Source of the DNA: Lomentospora prolificans
Taxonomy: Eukaryota; Ascomycota; Sordariomycetes; Microascales; Microascaceae
NCBI GenBank assembly: GCA_029532625.1
Contig: JARFXM010000006.1
Coordinates: 2,418,001 to 2,482,000 of the forward strand
DNA length: 64,000 bases
Direction of reading: 5' to 3'
A model generated the notes under the pieces. That model did not search any database. It was not told the origin of the DNA and saw only the letters and a list, made by a program, of their open reading frames with translations. The position numbers and the translations under genes were made by a program. This document shows positions 23,059 to 33,664 of this stretch, piece after piece; the first letter of the stretch is position 1, and each line of letters starts with the position of its first letter.

Positions 23059-24026
23059 CCTGTAGGATTTTCCGAAACGTGACCGGATCCTACGTGGGTG
23101 TAGTCCTACTTTCTGTAGCATTTCATATGGTTCTCTCTTGGATGAGATTGTCCAGGGAAAGTGTACCAACCATACCTAACACCTTCATGTCTTCCCCTCA
23201 GCCGCAAATAGGAAGCCTCGAATCTACGATCCCCCGTTCTCGATTTGACTGAGTCTAAGTCGTATACGTTACTTAGGTCACTGAATCCGTAAATCCATCA
23301 ATTATATTCAGAACAACCGGGCATATTCCAAAAGCGAGAAGAGCCCAAGCAATCAATGCCAGCCAACAGCCCGACTTAAGTGACGTCATGACAGTTGGAA
23401 CGGCCTGTCAGAGTTGATGCTGGGCTGGCCAGCCCAGCCCAGTTCGGACGTTGCAGAACCCCAGACCTGGGGTAATGCGCTACGGGATTGTGCCGGCGCC
23501 CCGACCTTCAGGGCACATGCACCGCTGGCTGGCTTTTGGGGCAATCAAGCTGGGCCAGCCGATCGATGAATCACGGCGCTAGATAAGGTTCTGTCAGCAG
23601 CATTGCCTGGAACGGGGAAGCTTCCGTGTCACCAGCCGAATCCGCAGAATCACGAGCACAGAGCGACAGCCCGCCCATCGGATTGCTCTCTACCAAAAAG
23701 TCTACGAACCCCAACAGAGAGTTTCCAATCAAAGAACATGTGTATAAAGTGATTTGGGTAATGGACAATCAACCGGTCAGAAGAGGAGGAAACGCCAGAA
23801 AAAGAAGGGGGAAGGCGCATCACCATTGTGCCTTCCCAGAATGGCTACCTTCGATTATCCTCGGTACAAGGTCCCAACCAGAACAGACCCCGAGCCTCGA
23901 GGCCTAGCTGTCCGCCAGATCTCCCCCAGTTTTTCCCCTTCCGCTTGCCACGACTAAGAGTCTCCGAGATATCTCCAAGATCTGAACCCTCTCCTTTCGA
24001 CCGGATCCCAGGACGTACGTCTGAGC

Positions 24027-24034
24027 TATAAATA
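24027..24034 (+). promoter_or_regulatory. TATA box of the acyl-CoA synthetase gene
   Basis: TATAAATA lies about 200 bp upstream of the ATG at 24231, in a C/T-rich leader context typical of fungal promoters. Confidence 0.5.
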
Positions 24035-24230
24035 CCTATTGTGTGCAGCTGCGTGCCCTATTCCTATTCCCCCCTCCCTTTTCCCTCTTCGCTTTTAGTT
24101 GTGTCTCACATTTCCTATGTCACTCCTGTGCTCCTCCCGTTAAGCAGCTCGGCTTCCTGCTATCTCCACCACCAGCTTCACCGGCTACATTAACCCGCTC
24201 CACTACCTCCTCGAAACAACCACCGCAACA

Positions 24231-26186
24231 ATGTCGAATCCCCCTTCCCGCCTCAAGAGCATCCTCGCTCACCTCATGCCCGGCTCGACGCCGGCCCCGG
24301 ACCACGTAACCCCTTCCGCGCCGCACATCCACCAGCTCTCCCCGACCTTCTTCCTACCCCGCGCAGCCGCGATCGAGCCCAATGCTGAAGCAATCTTCCA
24401 CATCACCACCAACGGCCGCGTCCTCCGTCGCACCTACTGCGAATTTGCTGATCGCACCCGCGGCCTCGCTTATTACCTCCTCAAGCACGGCTTCCGCCGT
24501 GTCGGTATTCTCGCACCGAACACGCCCGCCTTTCTAGAATCTATTTACGCGATCCCGGCTGCGGGAGGTGTCATTGTCCCTGTGAATTATAGGCTTGTCC
24601 CCGAGGACATCGCATACATTTTTGGGTTCGCAGAGGTGGATTGCATTATTGCAGATAAAGAGTATGCGCCGCTGCTCGCGGAGTTTGCTAAGACGCATCC
24701 GAATGTGCATGTGCTCATTGATTTGGTAAGGGTCTTGCGTTTGAAGTGTAGAGTTATGGCGCATGCTTATACTAAGGATGTAGGATACCGACAATTCGGC
24801 GGGAGAATTACACGGGCCTTTCGATCAGGCCGTTTGGGAGGGTCTGCAGTACGATAGGGTCCATGGACAAAAGGGATGGGAAGGCCTTAAGGCGCAATGC
24901 GCGGCCGAGGACGACGTGATTGCTATCCCTTTTACATCTGGCACAACGTCGAGGCCCAAGGGTGTCATGTACACCCACCGAGGTGCTTACCTCGCGGCGC
25001 TGGCCAACGTGGTAGAGTCGAACCTCAATGTTGATCCTGGCAGGTGTAAATACCTCTGGACTCTTCCGATGTAAGTAGTGTCCGAGGCGCAATTCCCCGG
25101 CATGGCACTAACTTTTGTTTGGTAGGTTTCATGCGGTAGGATGGACCTTCCCTTGGTCCGTATGCGCGGTGCGCGGAACCCACGTATGCTTGAGGAAGGT
25201 GGACTACCCATTGATCTGGAAATTACTCAAGGAGGAGGGAGTCACTCATTTTAACGCGGCGCCGACCGTCAACACTTTGCTGTGCTCAGCTAAGGAGGCT
25301 GAGAGGTTGCCCAAGCCTGTCAAGGTTACGGTTGCCGCAAGTCCCCCAACTGCGCACCTCTTTGAGCAAATGGTAGGATGATTCTCACATCAGCTGGAGA
25401 TGGATAGCGCTAACAGGCCCTCAGTCGAACCTCAACCTCATTCCACGCCACGTCTACGGCCTTACTGAATCCTACGGGCCCCTGACGGTCTCCTACGAGC
25501 TTCCTGACTGGGAGGCGCTCCCGCCTAAAGAGAGGTTTGCCAAGATCGCGCGTCAGGGCCATGGCTTTATTACGTCTCTGCCCGCACGCGTCGTCAAGAC
25601 CAAGTCTGAGGAGGATGCGGACTCCATCGACCCATCAGAACCCCAGATTGCCGAAGATGTACTTGTAGATGTCAAGAAGGACGGCAAGGAGATTGGTGAG
25701 ATTGTATTCTTTGGCAACATATGCGCCAAGGGATACTACAAGGATCCCGAGGCAACAAAGAAGCTATTCCTAGGAGGTGGATTGAGGACTGGTGATTTAG
25801 CGGTGTGGCACACGGATGGAAGCATACAGATTCTGGACCGGGCCAAGGATATCATTATTTCCGGCGGCGAGAACATTTCCTCGGTAGCGCTAGAGTCCCT
25901 CCTCGCTGAGCACCCGTCGATCCTTGAGGTAGCTGTCGTTGCTGTTCAAGATTCCCACTGGGGCGAGCGGCCCAAGGCTTATATCACGGCCAAGGACCCT
26001 GCCAACCCGCCTACACAGGAAGAGATTATTACTTGGGCAAAAGGCAAGACGGCAGATCCCAAGGCCGGCAAGAGTGGAATCAGTGGATTCATGGTACCGA
26101 GGGAGGTTGAGGTGGTCAATGAGCTGCCCAAGACGAGTACGGGCAAGATTCGTAAGAATGTGCTCAGGGAGTGGGCCAAAAAATAA
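24231..26186 (+). CDS. AMP-binding acyl-CoA synthetase (ANL superfamily)
   Basis: Four exons, 24231..24725, 24784..25070, 25126..25372 and 25425..26186, encode 596 residues. All introns are GT..AG, 52-58 nt, with ctaag or ctaac branches. The enzyme should activate a carboxylic acid to an acyl-adenylate and then the CoA thioester. The phosphate-binding motif TSGTTSRPKG is at 216-225, the adenine motif HVYGLTESYGP at about 352-362, the RTGD motif places Asp at 467, and the C-terminal catalytic lysine is in STGKIRKN (K584). PVNYRLVPEDI and NAAPTVNTLL match the medium-chain or plant AAE-like branch, but chain length and substrate cannot be told. There is no signal peptide. The C-terminus (WAKK) is not a canonical PTS1, so a cytosolic location is as likely as a peroxisomal one. 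Confidence 0.92.
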
Positions 26187-27755
26187 AGCGCATAACAGGT
26201 CTTTCGGAGTGAGACCAATAGTTGTGAGATATCAGTCGAATGCAGGATGTATGTACGCTGGATTCACCATGGTCTTGGATTCCGTGATATGTGGGAAGTA
26301 TAGAGTGTGTGATTTATTCTCTCGATCAATTGATAATTGCCTATCATTCCCTTCAACCCACCACTTAAGGAAAACCGGTGCCTGGCCATCATCACGGCAT
26401 GGTTTTCCCAGGGATGTCCAGACTCAAAAGGATTAACCCGCGAAACTAGGCAGCTCTTCAAGCCATCCAACTTGGAATGTATGTCAAAAGCCACTAGGGT
26501 CGAGATTTCCCACGGCCGCGGCCCACGAGTTCACGAGGATGAGGATAGGGCCGGCAAGTCCCCGCCAGCGATAACAGCAGGTCCAATTGGTGGCGGGAAA
26601 CCGGCTGCTAGTGCAGGCAACAGCAACAGGCCACCATCAGCAAAAGCCGCAACGCTGGCTGCAAAGGCTAGATTGGGGAGAAGTCCAGGGACACATAATG
26701 AATGGCGTTGCAAAGGCCGTCGTTTTGGGGGATTCGAAAATCTTCTTAAGTTGTGGTGGGTTCCCTCATTTTCTTTCGCTAGATTTCCCAATTCAATTGC
26801 TGAAATTATTGATTATTGTTGTCTACCGCAAAGGTGCTGGTTCTTCGCATCGCCACGCCAGCAGCCTGGCCACAATCACACGATTTGTACCTGGCGCCAC
26901 TGGTCCCACCGAGCATCTTGTCATTCCTCAAGGTTGCCGACCCCCCTTGGCCATCCGCGGTCTCGCTCTGATCCCATCTTAAGTTTCTTTTTCTTCTCGG
27001 CTGAAGCTCTGTATCCTAGAAAATAACTCGAGCGAGACGAACTCGACCTGCAAAGACTCATTCAGGTATCGGAGAGCCAGCTGTCGATTTTTACCTTGTG
27101 TACCTTATCGTCCCGATCATCAGCGGGTAGGTACAGGTGCGAAAAATACTTGCATCACATTGATCAATGATCAATTCATGTACCCCACCGAACCCCGCGC
27201 TCGCTGGCTCTCGTCTGGTAACACGCATTATCATCCTAAGCTCCAAAGTCGAGAAGCTCCAAGCTGAGCTTTTGCGAAACGACAGCGTCCCAAGGCAACC
27301 TTGCACATCGTGAACTTTGCTTTGCTTCGCAACATACAGCTTTTTTTCATCCAGAGCTCTTTTGAGTGTCTCTTTTTTTGGGCGGGGAGGGGATTCACAA
27401 CATCATTCACAACCTTTATTCAGAGAAGGAGCAGACAGCACCTGAATAGAAAGTGAATCATCAGGAGTTCCTATTCATGGCTTGCTCCAATCTACACCCT
27501 ATGCTTCTTTACCTATAAATATTCGAGGTCGACGGGCTCCTCTCTTCCTTCTCTATCTCGACCTTCCTTCTCGAACTGCATATCCACCACAAGCTATACT
27601 CCATAACGAGCTCGGTTGATAATTTCGCCATCCAACCACCTTCTCTGCCTCATCGAACCCAGCTATCTCGACAGCTTCCCGTCCTTCATCCAAGTTGAAC
27701 TTGGATCCTGATATCCCCAAACGTTCCCACACCTAACATTCTAGCCGACTCCACT
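26187..27755. other. Intergenic region and GFA-gene promoter
   Basis: No coding motif in the frames present (the longest, 26337-27026, has random-looking composition). A TATAAATA at 27514-27521 and a C/T-rich leader precede the next gene. Confidence 0.55.
27514..27521 (+). promoter_or_regulatory. TATA box of the GFA-domain gene
   Basis: TATAAATA about 235 bp before the ATG at 27756, followed by a pyrimidine-rich leader. Confidence 0.5.
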
Positions 27756-28586
27756 ATGTCTGACGACCGGGTCCTCAGGGGCGCTTGCCATTGCGGCCGC
27801 TTCTGCTACCATGTCGCCATGCCCAAGAAACATGAGCTCGCCAAGGTCGTCTTCAACACGGATCCTATCCACCGTATGTGTTGCATTCTCATTCTCCTCC
27901 CCGAAATCACCTCGATTGATCGTGAGGCTGACTACAGAGCAACAGAGGCCACTATGGCTAGCCCTCTTCCCGCCTACTTGCGCATTCCGTTCATGTGGTA
28001 CCGCAGCAGCATCAACCCTCTCTACCCCTTCGAGACTGAGGCTATGATTCGCCGTCGCTACGACCATACCTTTGCCAATTCAGATCTCGAGGGTCACCGC
28101 TACTTCTGCGGTCTCTGCGGAACTCCCATTGCGTATCACAGCGAGAATTCCGACGATGCCGATTACATCATGGTCACCCTGGGCAGCCTCAGCACTGAAG
28201 ACCTCCAAGACCTCGAAACTATGGGCCTTATCCCCACTGGCGACGACGTCGATGCGAAGGACTCTCCCAAGGAGGCCAAGTCCACTACCGCCTCCGCCGA
28301 GCCTACCGACCCCGCCATCGACAACGCCCTTAAGATTCTCGCCGGCATTCCCTGGTTCGATTCGCTCGTCGAGGGCTCCATTCTCGGCAAGCTGACCCGC
28401 GCCCGCCGCTCCGAGATCATCATCCCCGGCGACAACGACTCTAAACTCACTATCCAGTGGGAGATCACCGAGGCTGACGGTGACGAGTCTGACGACAAGG
28501 AGACCGAGGTCAAGTCTGAGACGCTTTTCGGTAAGAGGAAACTTCGGGATTTCGTGGAAGAGGTGGAGAAAGAGCTAGGATTCTAA
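27756..28586 (+). CDS. Divergent GFA-domain (CENP-V/GFA fold) zinc protein
   Basis: Exons 27756..27873 and 27946..28586 give 252 residues. The 72-nt intron (gtatgt .. ctgac .. caacag) was placed because the first possible AG (tacag) is only a few bases from the branch site and gives the wrong frame. The caacag acceptor gives DPIHQATMASPL in frame. The GFA signature is partial: GACHCGRF (C11, C13) and YFCGLCGTPIAYHSEN (C94, C97), followed by the strand DYIMVTLGSL. The central CHCxxC pair of usual GFA proteins is absent. The C-terminal third is acidic (ADGDESDDKETE) and ends in a charged helix. Some family members bind glutathione adducts, but without the usual zinc cluster the activity here is uncertain. 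Confidence 0.72.
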   Translation: MSDDRVLRGACHCGRFCYHVAMPKKHELAKVVFNTDPIHRMCCILILLPEITSIDREADYRATEATMASPLPAYLRIPFMWYRSSINPLYPFETEAMIRRRYDHTFANSDLEGHRYFCGLCGTPIAYHSENSDDADYIMVTLGSLSTEDLQDLETMGLIPTGDDVDAKDSPKEAKSTTASAEPTDPAIDNALKILAGIPWFDSLVEGSILGKLTRARRSEIIIPGDNDSKLTIQWEITEADGDESDDKETEVKSETLFGKRKLRDFVEEVEKELGF

Positions 28587-31500
28587 CCTTTCTTTTGTCT
28601 TGTATTTGTGTGTATTAGTTCTCTCTTCGGGCAACGTCCTTTTCCATTAGACTTGGCCCTATTTCCAGTCCTTCGTTTCACTTTTCTTTTTATCCGGGAT
28701 ACTCGAGGAAAGGAACTGGAGTTTGGGCGCGTTTCTTCTGCGTTCCGACCCATATCTCGGAACACACTTTCTAAGTTTCCAAGGTTCTTATTACCGGTAT
28801 CGACATAGAGTTTTTTTTTTTCTCTCTTCGTCTTTCTTTACTTTCTTTTGGTTTTCACGACATGACGACGAAACCTCATTTGTCCATCTCCGAATAACTT
28901 GGACTCGAAGAGGATCTAACCATGGGACTCTTTGGCCACGGGATATGGGGGCCATTATGAGTAGAGGTCGGCGAGCATACGTTTATGCTTTTATCAATGG
29001 CGATTCGGCGAATGCTAGGTTAAGCCCATGCCTAAACGGGGCCGAATGGGGGATCGGCTTGATCACGTATCTACGGCATAATCGGGGTTCTTTATTTCCC
29101 TGTGTTTTTTTCCTTCTTTTTTTTCCTTTTTTTTTCTTCTTTTTTACCTTGTCCCTGATTCTTAGAACGGCGGCCGCCAATGTGGGGAGGGAAGTATGAA
29201 ACCGCTGCGGCCGCCTCGGGTGCAACAACCGATAATGCATAAACTTTCGTTCTTTAGCTTCGCAAATGGTCACTAGCAGCCGGAGATATCCAGAGCTATA
29301 GCCATCGTGATGTCTCGATTGTGCTGTTCCCAGCTACATGTAGTTTCCTATGTAGTTTCCTGTGTTTGTCGTCAAAGCTCTTGTCATGGCAGAATCGCCC
29401 TTTTTAAGGTCCAGGTTGTCAGAACTACAGACGATGGATGCACAAATTCCTGTCTTAGCCGGACGCGGCCCATGATGTTACCCATGCCTTGGCCCCGAAA
29501 CACAGGAGATCTAGACCATGTATGTTGGGCTACTAGCCTGGGCTGGCACACTACACATGTATACTCTACGTGTAATAGCATTCACAAGCTTTACGAGCAG
29601 CAACATCCCAATCCTTCACACGCACACACAACATCTCGAGGTGGTTCATCCTACAAAACACGACTCCTAAAGGCACGGAAACGCCTTTGCAACCGTCCAT
29701 TCGTCGTCAGGGAATCCACACACTCCGGATTAAATATATCCCCTGCTGCATATTATTCCCAAACCTTTTTCTTTTCTTTTTTTCTTCTTCTTCTTTCCCC
29801 GCGTCCACTTCTCCCTCGCCAGGAGCCAATGACGCCAGTCAGCTGGCTCGGAGCTCGTGCACGGTCACCCTCCCCGCCGAGCGGTGAGGTGGTTTACCAA
29901 ACTTTAGGAAAACAAGGGCGAGCGAAGGGGACGCAAATCGGACGGAGTAGGCGGGTTGACCGACGGGAATTTGGCAGAGGGAGTAACCGCTTCAGCTGGT
30001 TTTATGCTGTTCCCCTCCCCGCGGCTACACGCACGCCTGTTTATGCTTGGTGTGGATTTGTGGCGAGGGCGACCATTGTTTTGTGAAAACAAAAAAGCGT
30101 TCCGTTGGCCGAGACGGGGATAATACGAGGTGGATGGAGGGGAGGATAGGGGCGGCAAGTAAAAGGACGCGTAGGAAAACAAGGAAATACCGAAGGAAGA
30201 AGGGGGATAATAACAACGCAGAGCCATTTGGATCCTTACCTATTTCGACACAGCGGAGGGAGGGACAAAGAGAAAAGGAAGGATCTCGGGCCAAGAAATG
30301 TTCTTTCGTGCTGCTGTGACTACCAAGTGGACGGGTGGGATTTGCATGATGCAAAGGCGGCAAGGACGAGAGGCAGAGGTGCTAAGCAGAGCCTCCCGCG
30401 TAATCCCATCACATCTCGCCTCGAGGCAAGCGAAGACCCCTCGTCATCAACCGGTCTAGGTTGGGAGAGGATCAACACAAGGTAAGAGAATACTCGCTTT
30501 AATGTCCTCATCGGAAAAAAACACTTTAATCAGTACGCGCGACGTCTCCGAGTGGTGGGGTTTTATATCAGTCGCGAGGTCGACCTCCAAGCAACGTCAG
30601 ACCAGACCCTCCTTACCCCAAGATGGCGGCTTCTTCGCTGCATAAAAAAAGATTGGGTACCTTTCTCGCCTCGTTACTTCTTGTGCGTCGCCGGTGTCCT
30701 GGGTGGTTGGCAGGGCGGTTTGGGAGAAGGTGAGGGGTGGAAAGGCACAGGTGTAATCATCTATATTATATCAATTGAGGGGAGGGGTATGGTCCCGTCG
30801 CCTACGAAGTAGCGGTCCTTTACGATCTCGTACATACCAAGTACCGATCCTCACATGGTTGGACGGAGAATCCGCAGCTCCAGCGCCTGGGGCGGAGATC
30901 CGGCCCGCTCTCCAGTACCTGCGAGGAACTGAACAGTGGGGGCAGACGCAACCCTTCTCCCCCGCTCTGCGAAAAGATGAAAAGCGGGGGAACACACAGC
31001 GCTGCACACTCTGCATCAGCCTAGCGCCCTCAATACAACGCTGCTCAAACTACTGGCACTGCGACGTTGAGACTGCAGCAACTGCATAGAGAAGTTATTG
31101 CGTGCGTATCGTACTGGGATTCCCGTTCGGCGCGCGCCTCATGGGACGGGCTCCGGTGACCCGTAAGGGGTTCGAGGGATGAGCAGTGAGAAACGTAGCA
31201 AAGTCACGGAGCAGCACTGATCAATGTTGCGAGGTTGCCTGATCCGTTAGCCTCGGGTGTGCTCAATCGTTAGTGCCGTGATAGAGTTGTTCAGATTGAT
31301 ATCTCGATTGGGAACTTGGTGTAAAAACAACTACTTGTAGATTTGTTAAGTACTCCAAGTTGGCCTTTGTGTCACAAAGGCAGATTTGGAAGACGCACTA
31401 GAACAAAACTGACAAGTTTCCGGTCCGGGAATGGTCTGGAAATAAGCAGCTGTGGATGTGGCAAGGTGAGAGACGAATTCGGATAACACCACTACAGCCC

Positions 31501-32519
31501 ATGATTCAGGAAAGTCGTCCATTCAACCTCGAGACGTTGAAACGAGTCCCGGGACGCCTGGAACGAGGGAACACGACCTTCCATGATTCCCTCAACGAGT
31601 GAGATGATTCCAACCCTTGGTTTACCCCACCGAGCCCCGCGGTGGTGCCTTGTGTCCGTCGCAATTCCCCGTCCCAGTGTGTGGCAATGGTTAGCCCCAT
31701 TGTTACGCCGCCGCCGGCGCTTTCAAAAGAGAGAACACAAATCGTAGGACGGCATACGCCACGATCGGGGCGAGTACCAACCCAGAATTCAAAAGCCAGA
31801 TGCAACTGCGCAATGTTCGCTCTTTTCGGTTGCAAATCTATTACTGAGTGCACGCCTCCTCTCGTTAAACGAAAAGATGGGGGGTTTCAACGGATAGCGC
31901 CAAGGGATGGAACCCCTTCGCCTCTGATATTTCCCATCATTCGCGTCCCAAGGAAATTTGATACTCGTCCCGTGATGCCCACCCTGCATAATCATGATGG
32001 GCATGGAGTGGCCGGATGATTTTTGGGGGGAACAGAACGAGAGTTTGTGCAGTGTGCACTAGTCGTCTGGACTCGCATGGCTTTTGGAAGAGTCTCTGTT
32101 GAAGAGGGCACTAGCGTGCATGGGGATGAGGGCCCGGAGTAATTAGCTTGAGCGTCAGCACGTCTTAGCATTAGGATCGTAGCTGGCCTACGGCCTTTTA
32201 CACAGCTTCTCTCTGTCAGAATTGAGCTCCATCTCTGCCTCGAGCAGAGCTCCAAGACAGATAGACTCAGAAACTGGTACGAGAGTCTCCTTCTGGCTTT
32301 CCCGGAGTAGAACGAGAGCTTAGGGAGCAAGAGTTGTGCCCGGAGATGGTCGTCTTTTCATAAATGTCGCCTTGGCGATGGTTCAGATGAGAGACGAGGT
32401 CCTGCCGCTTGGGCTCCACATCTCACCTCACATCTGGGTCTGGTCATTCATCCTGCTCCTGCTGTGTCAAGTTGTGTCCAGCAAGTTAGTCGTGCGAGAT
32501 GTGCAGACTTACATGGCAT

Positions 32520-32735
32520 AAACCAGATATGAATACGCACAAGTCTGATATGACATATGCACAGTTGAGAATAATTTAATGCACATTGTATAGCCTATAA
32601 TATACAAAGTGGATAAATATTTCTGTGCATAATATTTATACCGTCTCTGAATTTGTGCTGTGTCTTATGCAATGTAGGAAATATTCTATTTATGCAGTTT
32701 ATTCTATGGTTTTGTTCAAATTTGTGCTGTGTACA
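32520..32735. repeat. AT-rich island with a duplicated 14-mer
   Basis: This roughly 200-bp segment is clearly more AT-rich than its surroundings. The 14-mer aatttgtgctgtgt occurs at 32650-32663 and again at 32719-32732. It may be a degraded repeat relic. No terminal repeats were found. Confidence 0.4.
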
Positions 32736-33443
32736 CGCCCACCCCTATAATACCTTCACTTCCTTCGGGTCGTCCGCCTATTCGTCCCCTTCATCCTCGT
32801 TCCCCGTCCATCCCACTGCTTCCGTCCCGACCATGCCACGGATTCCGAGCCTACTCTCGTCGTCAAGGCCATCTCGCTCCCCAAAGTCCCCATTCTTCCC
32901 CATCCTTTGTGCTCGATTTACCTCCCCTTTTTCCTGGGACCTCCACACACCACCCGCCTGTCCACAGTACCACTCTCCGCAAGCCTCCGATTAACCACAA
33001 GGCCACACGCATACCATAATAAGAGTCCCCACAGGGATGTTGTTCTTTTTTTGCGATTTAAGGAACGGCCCAGCTTTCCCTAGCTTCGGTCACAACGGTC
33101 CGATACGCGATACATTTTACACAACTTTGTGCCAGTAGAAACCTTGCACAGTCGTCATCTGTTCCTTATCCGTATGGCTTCCTTCTTGTGCAAGATTTTA
33201 TGTAGGAGTTATGTGCGAGGCGGACGCCGTTCCGAAATATCGAGACCCCCTCTCGCCTGTCTGCCCCCTTGATGCCTTTTTGTCAAGACGGGCAACGGGC
33301 ATTGCGTCCGGCTGGGCGTGCGAGGAGCGACAAACGAAATGTCGCCCTATCTCTCCCGCCCCCTAGGCCTTGGTGTAGCTCCGTAAGTTGCATGGACCTG
33401 TCGACCTGGAGATGGACAAAAGAGAAGAGTACAACCAGAATTT

Positions 33444-33453
33444 TATATATAAA
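33444..33453 (+). promoter_or_regulatory. TATA element of the GH1 gene
   Basis: TATATATAAA about 210 bp before the ATG at 33665, preceding a C/T-rich leader. Confidence 0.45.
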
Positions 33454-33664
33454 GACGTGATGCTCCTACCCACCCTCCCCATCCGTTGATCTTTCTTCCC
33501 ATCGTCTTCGAGCCTTCTTCCTACATCCCTCTTCTGCCTCGTTTCTTGTCTTGTATATATACCGCAAGACTTGGTGTAGTTCTGCTTGAAAGAATACACC
33601 TCGCTAGTTTCCAGATACCCATATACCCATTTTACGTCTATTTTCTTTCAAAGGTTAGACCAAG

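Larger units (their letters stand above)
20238..24230. other. Gene-free 4-kb divergent interval with low-complexity tracts
   Basis: No coding sequence recognised. It contains a (TA)9 run at 22330-22347, a C22 run at 22967-22988 followed by a purine-rich tract to about 23058, and a 20-bp perfect palindrome at 23419-23438. Many tggcc/ggcca-rich phrases occur at 21560-21900 and 23400-23560, but no long terminal repeats or transposase fragments could be identified by eye. The acyl-CoA synthetase TATA box lies at the right edge. Confidence 0.5.
28587..33664. other. Gene-free 5-kb interval with T tracts and an AT-rich island
   Basis: Open frames at 29307-30086, 28723-29199 and elsewhere show random composition and no motif. 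T-rich runs occur near 28810 and 29107-29145. An AT-rich island spans about 32520-32735. A perfect 9-bp inverted repeat is at 31363-31381. The right edge holds the beta-glucosidase promoter. Confidence 0.5.

Noticed and set aside
26337..27026. 229-codon plus-strand frame downstream of the acyl-CoA synthetase
   Set aside because: Overlapping frames of similar length on both strands and no recognisable motif. Treated as chance.
29307..30086. 259-codon plus-strand frame
   Set aside because: Random-looking composition, rich in Cys, Arg and Ser, with no domain, promoter or splice logic.
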